Source: an uncultured bacterium
GTDB lineage: Bacteria > Bacteroidota > Ignavibacteria > Kapaibacteriales > UBA4661
Length of the DNA stretch: 64,000 nt
Assembly (NCBI GenBank): GCA_937899715.1
Contig: CALCNX010000071.1
Span: forward strand, 1 to 64,000
Direction: 5' to 3'
In this document: positions 44,206 to 52,000 of the stretch, piece after piece
Position numbering within the stretch: the first letter of the stretch is position 1
Layout: every line of letters begins with the position of its first letter
Program-made: the position numbers and the translations under genes
Notes under the pieces: generated by a model
The model's database searches: none
Seen by the model: the letters and a program-made list of their open reading frames with translations, nothing else
What the model was told of the DNA's origin: nothing

Positions 44206-44679
44206 TTATTGGAGCGATTCGATGAGGCGCTCCACCTCCGTAAAATTGACGTTTTCGTGATAATCTTCGTTAATGGCAATCATCGGCGCGCCCCCGCAAG
44301 CGCCCATGCACTCGACTTCTTCCAGCGAAATGCGTCCGTCGGCAGAACATTCGTTATGCCCGATGCCATATTTTGTTTTCACCTGCTCAAAGAGCGTATC
44401 TCCGCCGCGCAGCATACACGAAACATTGGTGCAAACCTGCACGTGATACTTGCCCATTGGCTTTTTGAAGTACATCGTGTAAAACGTGGCGACACCCTTG
44501 ACGTGTGCAAGCGGCAGCGTGAGTGTTTCGGCAACGCACCGCATGGCATCATCCGAAAGCCAGCCCCATTTTGCTTGCGCCATCCAGAGAACGGGCATAA
44601 GTGCTGCTTTACCTTCAGGATAACGGGCTTTGATTCCTTCAATTTTTGTGAGTTCTTCGGGTGAAAACGTGTATTGCAT
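44206..44679 (-). CDS. nuoE: NADH-quinone oxidoreductase subunit E (NuoE-like, orphan)
   Basis: 157 aa from ATG 44679 (the frame opens at 44763). A 24-kDa subunit of complex I carrying a [2Fe-2S] cluster. Cluster cysteines are in CTNVSC and ECMGACGGAP; the helical N-terminus (FSPEELTKIEGIKARYP) and VATFYTMYF are typical. It accepts electrons near the FMN of NuoF. No nuoF or other nuo gene is in the window, so it may serve complex I elsewhere or a different NAD-linked enzyme. Confidence 0.88.
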   Translation of the reverse strand: MQYTFSPEELTKIEGIKARYPEGKAALMPVLWMAQAKWGWLSDDAMRCVAETLTLPLAHVKGVATFYTMYFKKPMGKYHVQVCTNVSCMLRGGDTLFEQVKTKYGIGHNECSADGRISLEEVECMGACGGAPMIAINEDYHENVNFTEVERLIESLQ

Positions 44680-44857
44680 AGTCAAGCAAACAAATGATGT
44701 GTGGAAAACTGTGCCAAGCGGTGTTAGAATAAGGCGTGGAAGCACCAATCCCAACACAAACACAAGTTACACAATTTTGTGGAAAAAACGAATCACAGTC
44801 CGAAAGGTTACAATCTTTTTCTGCTCTTTATTCTTGAACAGCTTCAGAAAAATGTTG

Positions 44858-45781
44858 CTACGGGTGTTTGGGCTTTTTGAGAAGCAAATGGGTCTTCATC
44901 CACAAGCGCAGAGTAATCAAGATTTTATGCGACGTGGAAACGGATATTTTGCCTTGAAAAACGTTGTAGTCTGCAATTTCTATTTTTTCCAACAGCCGAT
45001 AGTAAATTGCATCCATAATTTGTGCGGCAAACATCGTGATACTTTCGTCGGGGCGCAGAGCGGCGTGGGCTTTGTGGTAGTATTCCCGTGCGCGGCGCGA
45101 TTCAAAGCGCATCAGTTCCACAAAATTTTCATTATAGACGTTGCCAATAAGCTCTTCTTCAGAATAATGAAAACGCACTAAGTCTTCTTGTGGCAGGTAA
45201 ATACGACCGTTGTCGCTGTCGGCTTTGATGTCGCGCAAGATATTGGTCAGTTGGAGTGCATAACCCAAATTGACCGCATATTCTTTAGTTTCGTCGTACT
45301 TATAGCCGAAAATTTCAATACAAATCAAGCCCACGATGCTTGCCACGCTGTAACAGTATTCCTTCAATTCGTCGAATGATTTGTAACGGTTCTGCACCAA
45401 GTCGCGTTCACAGCCGTCTATGAGCGTTTGCAGATATTGTTGCGGAATCGAAAAACGGTTCACCACTGCCGTCAGCGGAAGCATGATGGGGTGTGTGGAT
45501 GTGCCGTTGTAACAGCGCTCTACTTCGCGGCGCCATCGGTCGAGACGCTCGCGCTTTCGCTGAACGGAAGAGTAGTCGTTGATTGCTGCACCGGGCGTAG
45601 GATGGTCAATGTCCACGATGTCATCGGTGTAGCGGCAGAAGGCATAGACAGTGTGAATCGCTTCGCGTTCCTCTTTGGGCAAAAGCGAAAACGAATAGAA
45701 AAAATTCGTTGTGCCTTGTTGCGGAAGCGGAAGCACGTCGTCTAACGCGGAATCAGCAGAATATGTGAGCATGGAAGCCAT
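44858..45781 (-). CDS. hpnD: Presqualene diphosphate synthase HpnD-like
   Basis: 307 aa from ATG 45781 (a GGGGGT stretch precedes it; the frame opens at 45877). Squalene/phytoene synthase fold. First aspartate-rich motif FCRYTDDIVD (about residue 47) and second LTNILRDIKADSDNGRIYL, with the arginine-containing YLPQEDL. In the hopanoid pathway HpnD condenses two farnesyl diphosphates to presqualene diphosphate. It follows hpnC by 49 bp; HpnE, which completes squalene, is not in the window. Phytoene synthase would be the alternative, but pairing with HpnC favours squalene. Confidence 0.85.
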   Translation of the reverse strand: MASMLTYSADSALDDVLPLPQQGTTNFFYSFSLLPKEEREAIHTVYAFCRYTDDIVDIDHPTPGAAINDYSSVQRKRERLDRWRREVERCYNGTSTHPIMLPLTAVVNRFSIPQQYLQTLIDGCERDLVQNRYKSFDELKEYCYSVASIVGLICIEIFGYKYDETKEYAVNLGYALQLTNILRDIKADSDNGRIYLPQEDLVRFHYSEEELIGNVYNENFVELMRFESRRAREYYHKAHAALRPDESITMFAAQIMDAIYYRLLEKIEIADYNVFQGKISVSTSHKILITLRLWMKTHLLLKKPKHP

Positions 45782-45830
45782 TCTGGCACCCCCAGACGGG
45801 AATAGAGAAAAATGTAGGGAGGAACAAAAA

Positions 45831-46793
45831 TTATCCAACAAAGAGCCGAATTGACCGCGCAAGAAGCGTCGGTGCATCAGATTTGGAGATGCTGACGCGG
45901 TGAATCAAGATTTGATGCTGTTTGCGATATGCTTTTGCAAGAATCTGCTCACCGCCTGCGATTGTAAGAGCAAGTTCCGCACGAAGCCGCGTGTGCGGTA
46001 CGCTTGGCAACAAGCCTTTGCCGATTGCAAAATACGATTTTGTTTTATGAAAAAGAAGTGTAAACGCATGGAAAAATCGCTCCTTAACCAATTTTAACGC
46101 TTCTTCGTCGGGTTTTTGCGTGTTATCGGCATACAGGGCAAGTAATTCTGCGCTTTCCAAACCACATTCCGCAAGAATATTCTGTGGAATAAACATTCGC
46201 CCGATGGGTAAGTCCCGCGAAAAATCTTGCCAGAAATTTGCAAGCTGTAATCCTGTGCAGACCCCATCGGATAGCGGCGCACGCTCCGGCGTGTACAAAT
46301 CAAATAGCCTCAGCACTAGCTCGCCCACAGGATTGGCAGAATGAGCGCAGTAATGCTCAAGGTCTTCAAATGTTTGAGCCTGCCGAAAAGCACTATCCAT
46401 GCGGAACGCGGTGAGTAGTTTTTGAAACGGCAGGGTGGGGATTGCTTTTATACGCATGGTTTCGTGCAGGGCGGTCAAAATTGGATTGCCCCGAACATCG
46501 TCAGGGTGGAGCAAAAGCTGCTCTAGTGCCCCCAATGCGGCAAATTTTCTTGCGCTGTCGCCGTTATGCAATTCATCGGCAATATCGTCCGCCAGGCGAG
46601 AGAATGCATAAATGCTGTAAAAATGCGGCTGCAATGTTCGCGGAATGAGCAGAGAACCAACGGGAAAATTTTCGTAGTGCTGCGTGGCAAGTTGCTTGCA
46701 AAAAGCAAAACTGTCAGCGCTGGAAGCCGCATGAAACTTTATGCCGCCATCGGGAGTCGTGAGAGAAAGCAGGTCGTCAGTAGAAAATTTCAT
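45831..46793 (-). CDS. hpnC: Hydroxysqualene synthase HpnC-like
   Basis: 320 aa from ATG 46793. Same fold as its neighbour: SRLADDIADE is the first Asp motif and LQLANFWQDFSRDLPIGRM the second, with YENFPVGSLLIP before, a stretch typical of HpnC. HpnC converts presqualene diphosphate to hydroxysqualene. Together with HpnD it feeds squalene and hopanoid synthesis in the inner membrane. Confidence 0.85.
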   Translation of the reverse strand: MKFSTDDLLSLTTPDGGIKFHAASSADSFAFCKQLATQHYENFPVGSLLIPRTLQPHFYSIYAFSRLADDIADELHNGDSARKFAALGALEQLLLHPDDVRGNPILTALHETMRIKAIPTLPFQKLLTAFRMDSAFRQAQTFEDLEHYCAHSANPVGELVLRLFDLYTPERAPLSDGVCTGLQLANFWQDFSRDLPIGRMFIPQNILAECGLESAELLALYADNTQKPDEEALKLVKERFFHAFTLLFHKTKSYFAIGKGLLPSVPHTRLRAELALTIAGGEQILAKAYRKQHQILIHRVSISKSDAPTLLARSIRLFVG

Positions 46794-46832
46794 TTGATGT
46801 GGGGGCTGTGCTTGGCGAATTGCGTACATCTG

Positions 46833-46915
46833 CGTAGATTACGTGCTAGGCCTTTTGCAGTAAGCGCTTGCATTTTATCATTTGTTTTTGTGTAGGCTTC
46901 AACGCCTAATCTACG
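46833..46915. repeat. Inverted repeat CGTAGATTA...TAATCTACG in divergent gap
   Basis: CGTAGATTA at 46833-46841 and TAATCTACG at 46907-46915 form a 9-bp perfect inverted pair about 65 bp apart. The inner sequence also holds AGGC-TTCAAC-GCCT. It lies between hpnC and the divergent kinase gene and may be a REP-like element or overlapping promoter signal. Confidence 0.3.
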
Positions 46916-46923
46916 GTATCTCA

Positions 46924-48261
46924 ATGAAAACACCAACGCTAAAACTCGCCGCACTGAGACCGGGCAAGCCTGGCAAGCCGGGGCTGGGTGCAAATCAAAT
47001 TAAATTTCTTCTTCTGACGACCGGTATTCTCATCAGCGCAACGGTGCTTCTCTACACGCAATACCTTGTTGGGCAACTGCGGGCAAAAGAAGAAAGCGTT
47101 GTGAAATTCTATGCGAACGTGATTCAGCACTATGCGGAGAAAGGAATCAGCGAAAACGAAAAGGACGACAAAGTAGATTACACTTACTATTTGGAAGGCA
47201 TTACGCCCACAATCAATTTTCCCGTCGTTCTTGCCGGAGCAGACGACGAGCCGTCGAAACCGTATTTGCAATCGTCGTTGAATGTGCTGGATTCAGCCGT
47301 AGCCGTGCAGATGACCGAAGAGCAGCAGTATCAACTCCTCAAGCGCACCATTGCAGAAATGCGCGATGTCTATCCACCTCTCGAAATCAAGCTGGGGCAG
47401 ATGGTCATTCAAAAAGTGTATTATGCAAACTCCATTCTCGTGCGGAACTTGATGCTGTTTCCCTACATCGAAATTTTAGTTGTTGCCGGATTTATTTTCC
47501 TGGGGTACATCGCTTTCAATTATGTCCGTACTGCCGAGCAATCCAACGTTTGGGTGGGTTTAGCGAAGGAGGCGGCGCATCAACTGGGAACGCCGCTTTC
47601 GAGTTTATTGGCATGGCTGGAGATTGCAAAATTAGATGCCGAAAATCCCGAACAAGTCCGCGAAATCGTCGGGCAGATGGAGCAGGATGTTGACCGTCTG
47701 AGCAAGATTTCGCACCGCTTCTCGAAGATTGGTTCACTGCCGGAAATGAAGGAAGAGGATATTTCCGCGATTATTCAAAACGTAATTTTGTACTTCGAGC
47801 ACAGGCTGCCACACTTAGGCAAACGTGTAAAAATCAAAAAAAGTATTCAGGATAATATCAATCTCCGCATCAATGCCGAACTTTTTGAATGGGTGATTGA
47901 AAATCTCGTTAAAAACGCCGCCGAAGCGATGGAATCCGGTGGCGGTATCATTGATATTCTCTTGGAACAGCGTGGCACAAAGACGATTATACTCGTCTGT
48001 GACAACGGTAAAGGTATGTCGCCTAAAGTGCGCCGCGAGGTCTTTAAGCCCGGATTCAGCACAAAAAAGCGTGGTTGGGGCTTGGGATTAAGCCTATGCA
48101 AGCGGATAATTGAGGATTATCACGGCGGAAAAATTGTGATTAAAGACACCGCGCCCGGCAAAGGAACAGTCTTTGCGATAGAACTTCCCAATATCCGCAA
48201 TAGTGCAAAAGAAGCCCCGACTAAAACCTCGAAAACGTCGCAAGAGGTAGTCACGACGTAA
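46924..48261 (+). CDS. Orphan sensor histidine kinase
   Basis: 445 aa from ATG 46924. Two membrane helices (about residues 30-52 and 175-200) bracket a periplasmic region of about 120 residues. HisKA-like motif EAAHQLGTPLSSLLAWLEI, where the His in AAHQLGTPLSS is the likely phospho-acceptor, and a HATPase domain with N box LVKNAAEAMES, DNGKGMSP and WGLGLSLC. No response regulator is adjacent. The signal sensed is unknown. Inner membrane. Confidence 0.88.
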   Translation: MKTPTLKLAALRPGKPGKPGLGANQIKFLLLTTGILISATVLLYTQYLVGQLRAKEESVVKFYANVIQHYAEKGISENEKDDKVDYTYYLEGITPTINFPVVLAGADDEPSKPYLQSSLNVLDSAVAVQMTEEQQYQLLKRTIAEMRDVYPPLEIKLGQMVIQKVYYANSILVRNLMLFPYIEILVVAGFIFLGYIAFNYVRTAEQSNVWVGLAKEAAHQLGTPLSSLLAWLEIAKLDAENPEQVREIVGQMEQDVDRLSKISHRFSKIGSLPEMKEEDISAIIQNVILYFEHRLPHLGKRVKIKKSIQDNINLRINAELFEWVIENLVKNAAEAMESGGGIIDILLEQRGTKTIILVCDNGKGMSPKVRREVFKPGFSTKKRGWGLGLSLCKRIIEDYHGGKIVIKDTAPGKGTVFAIELPNIRNSAKEAPTKTSKTSQEVVTT

Positions 48262-48362
48262 GAAATGGCATTTGGACAGCTGTCATCGGATAGCTGTAAC
48301 TTTTTGATATGTTTTGAGTACAAAACCAAAAAACGATTTTTGTACAATTTCGCAACTGCACA

Positions 48363-48938
48363 ATGATACCACCAACTACGGTTACGACTGCTCGTTCACT
48401 CGACCTCCAGCGCTCCGAATTTTCTGCTCGCCGATTCCTCGCCATGCCTCTTGCCGGCACTACTGCATGGATAGTGGTGGGCGTTTCAGGTATGCTTCTT
48501 CCTTCGCGTACCGTCGGCATCATTCTTTTCGTTGCAACGGGCATGATAGCGTACCTCGGTATGTTCATCTCACGCTTTACGGGCGAAAATTTTTTGGACA
48601 AGACTAAGCCTAAAAACACCTTTGATGCGCTGTTCTTCTATACCGTCGCAATGTCATTGCTTGCGTATGCTCTTGCCATACCATTCTATCTGGTTGACCA
48701 CACTTCATTGCCGCTTACGGTTGGTATTCTGACAGGTATGATGTGGCTTCCGTTCTCTTGGATTGTACAGCATTGGGTGGGTGTTTTTCATAGTGTTGTA
48801 CGGACATTGCTCATAGTTGTTCTTTGGTATGCCTTTCCTCAGCAAAGATTTGTTGCCATTCCATTTGCTATCGTTGCTGTTTACGCATTCACTATTGTCA
48901 TTTTCGAGAAGCGCTGGCGCTCAAACCGTGCTGCATAA
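48363..48938 (+). CDS. Multi-spanning membrane protein (DUF7010-like, tentative)
   Basis: 191 aa with about six membrane helices (AGTTAWIVVGVSGMLLP, VGIILFVATGMIAYLGMF, FFYTVAMSLLAYALAIP, LTVGILTGMMWLPFSW and two more). The layout resembles DUF7010 proteins, but I am not certain. The gene ends within a triple 10-bp repeat. Function unknown. Confidence 0.6.
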   Translation: MIPPTTVTTARSLDLQRSEFSARRFLAMPLAGTTAWIVVGVSGMLLPSRTVGIILFVATGMIAYLGMFISRFTGENFLDKTKPKNTFDALFFYTVAMSLLAYALAIPFYLVDHTSLPLTVGILTGMMWLPFSWIVQHWVGVFHSVVRTLLIVVLWYAFPQQRFVAIPFAIVAVYAFTIVIFEKRWRSNRAA

Positions 48939-48959
48939 AGCTGCATAAAGCTGCATAAA
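48930..48959 (+). repeat. Three tandem copies of GCTGCATAAA
   Basis: A perfect 10-bp tandem repeat at 48930, 48940 and 48950. The first copy contains the stop codon of the preceding membrane protein gene, so copy number changes would not affect the protein. Confidence 0.9.
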
Positions 48960-49002
48960 AAAGTGTGTTGAAGCCGTGGCTCGCTTGTGTTCTTGACAAA
49001 AT

Positions 49003-49040
49003 AAAAGCCCTTCTGCAAGCCTAAATGCAAAAGGGCTTTA
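49003..49040. terminator. Bidirectional terminator
   Basis: AAAGCCCTT/TGCA paired with TGCA/AAGGGCTTT, between convergent genes ending at 48938 and 49074, with A and T runs at its sides. Confidence 0.8.
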
Positions 49041-49073
49041 TTGCTGTTATTATTGTAGAGTAGCCGTTCCGTG

Positions 49074-52000
49074 TTAATCACGAAGCATAACCATAATTGA
49101 ACCCATTTGTTGACCGTTGATTTTTAGATGAAGCCAATATACTCCTTGTGCGATTGTTACGGGCGGCATCCAAAGGGCAGTGTGCTGTCCGGCGGCAAAT
49201 GTACCTTGTTCTAACATTGCGATTTCTCGACCAAGAACATCAACTACCGAAATCGTTACCTCGCCGCCTTGTGTCGTTGTAAATTCCAGCGAATGTGTTT
49301 CACCGCGTCGTCCGGGATTAGGGAATAACCGTACATTGGAGAGAATGGTGTTTTGCAAGAGCCGTACGGACGTTGCTGCTTGGGTAACAGCTATCACGTT
49401 TGATGGGTTACTTGCCGTACCACTATTACCGACTGCGATAACGCGATAATAGACCGTGCCTTCCATCGGAAGCTGTGCATCCAGGCTTGTTGTCTGTGCC
49501 TGTGCGCCAAAGGCGTTGATAATTTGTGTAAATGCTGCGTCGGAAGCAATCTGAACAATATATGCCGACTCGTCGCTTAATTGCTCCCAGTTCATCGTAA
49601 AACCCAATGAGCTGATATTGGTAGCTTGAAGTGCTGTCGGTACGTCTGCGGGTAATGCCACTTCCACGATGTTGGAGGGCGCATCGGATTGCAAAAGTAC
49701 GCTCTTCGCCGTAGCATTTGCCGTAACGCGGTAAAAATATGTCCAGCCTGCTTGCAGACCATTGACTACAATACTTGTTGTAATGACATTATTAAAAGTC
49801 CTTACAATGGAGTTGAAATTACGGTCAGTTGCCACTTGAACTGTATAACTTGCCGCACCGTTAATTGCCTGCCATTCGGCTGTGAAGCTCGTTGACGAAG
49901 GATTGATGGCATCAAAGGCAACCAAACCGCTTACCTGTCCCGTTGGCAATGTGGCTGTTTGGAAGTTTGACCACAAACCGCTTACACTTTCTCCATATGC
50001 ACGTACACGGAAATAGTACGTTTTTCCTGCCGGAACGGTAAAGGTGCAATTTGTTGTCGGACTTAATACAGAAGCATTAATCACACCGTTTGTAAAATTA
50101 ATGTCCGTTGCTGCTTGTACGTTATAGCCCTTTGCACCAAGAGTAGATTGCCAGTTTGCCGTAAAGTTGATAGGCTGAAGGTTCGTTGCTGGAGCAATAA
50201 CAGGTGTTTCAGGCATTGTAAGTACCGTTGCCAGATTAGAATACGGGCTTGTGGTATTGTTCGGACCAAGCGCACGAACGCGGTAAAAGACGGTCTTGCC
50301 TGGGGAAAGGTTTGATAGAGTCAGCTGCGGAATATTTTGAGCTTGTCCAAGAGGATAAGTTTGCAAAACGTTTTTGAATGCAACATCTGACGCTACTTGT
50401 AACTCATAGCCCGTTGCGCCGGAAACAAGCGACCATCGCGCAATCGCATTGGTGGTACCAACATTTGTAGGTATGTATGCAGTTGGCGTTGCTATACCTG
50501 CTTGGTTAGTTTGCAGTTCAACCTTGATTTGTTGTGTACTGAAAGGAGTTGTAATTGCTCCCCCGCCATTAGCACGCACACGGTAAAATATAATGCTACC
50601 GGCTTGGAGATTGGTAATGGTCATAGATGTACCAGTTGGTTGGTACTGCCAGCGAACACCGCTATCAAAGATGATTTCGAGAGTGGTTGTGCCGCCATCA
50701 GACGAATTTTGCCAGTTTGCCGTAAAACTTGTCGTGCCAATGTTTGTTGCTGCAAGCGGTACGGCGGGGCTTGGCGGAAGTGTCGTTACCATTATTCCGC
50801 TTGAATAGGCAGAACTGTTATTATTGGCATCAAGCGAGCGAACGCGAATATAGCGGGTTGTACTAGGCAGAAAACCGCTTAGAGGGATACTCAGCGTATT
50901 GCCACCCTGCACAATAAACGATGTATTGCCAACAGCAAAATTAAGATTTGTCGAAACTTGAACCTCATAGCCTGAAGCGCTCGGCACAGTCTGCCACGTT
51001 GCCGTGAAATTTGTTTTGCTGACATTATTAACTGAAACTCCTGTCGGTGCTGTCAGTGCCGATGAAGGAATCAAAACGCTTGCGGGGTAATTATAAGCGC
51101 TTATCACACCTGCGCTGCTGATGGCATTCATACGGTAGTAATACGTTGCGCCTGCCTTGAGATTTGTGCCAAGAAGTTGATTCGTAACAACAAACCAATT
51201 TACTCCGGCAATGTTCGTAAATGTTTTGATGATGCTTTGAGCTGAGAAGGTCGCATTCGTTGACACTTGGAGCGTGTAGGAAGTTGCACCTTCTGCTACT
51301 GTCCAGTTTACGCGAAATTGGTCTTGCAGGATATTGTTTGCTGCGCCAAAGAGCGGAAGATTTGGCGGGGTAGAAACTGTATCTACATTAGAAAATTCGC
51401 TGCGCACCCCATTTGCACCAACAGTACGCATCCGCACAAAATAGGTCGTGCCGGGCTTTGCGGGCAGACTCCATGTCGGATTTGCACTTGCTAAGACCGT
51501 CGGGTTATTTGCAAAGACCGAACCTATATTCTCCGTGAAATTCATATTGGTAGCGTATTGAATATCGTACGCGGATGCTCCCGAAACAGGTTGCCACTGT
51601 ACGGTAAGGCTTTGTTGATGTGCTGCCGTTGCAACAAGATTCTGTGGTGCTGCTGGCAACACGGGTTGCAATGCTTCTTGTGTAACCGTTATCGTTTTGG
51701 TAATTCCTCCGCCCGTAAAGGTGATAATGGCTGTGCGTGATGCAGGTACTATCACATTGGCATTGGAAGGTAATTGAATAGTTGCTGCCATAGTACCATT
51801 TCCTGCTGTTGGCGATATAACTGCCCAGGGTTGGTTGCTCGTTGCTGTCCAAGCAATATTGGAGGTGATGTTGACGGTGTAGGAACCGGAAGTACCGCCG
51901 ACAGCAAGTTGGGTAGTATTAACATTGAGTGCCGCTGGAGCTACGGGTACTTTTCCGCTCTGAGTAATGGTAATTGTCTTGACAACTTGATTACCAAGCG

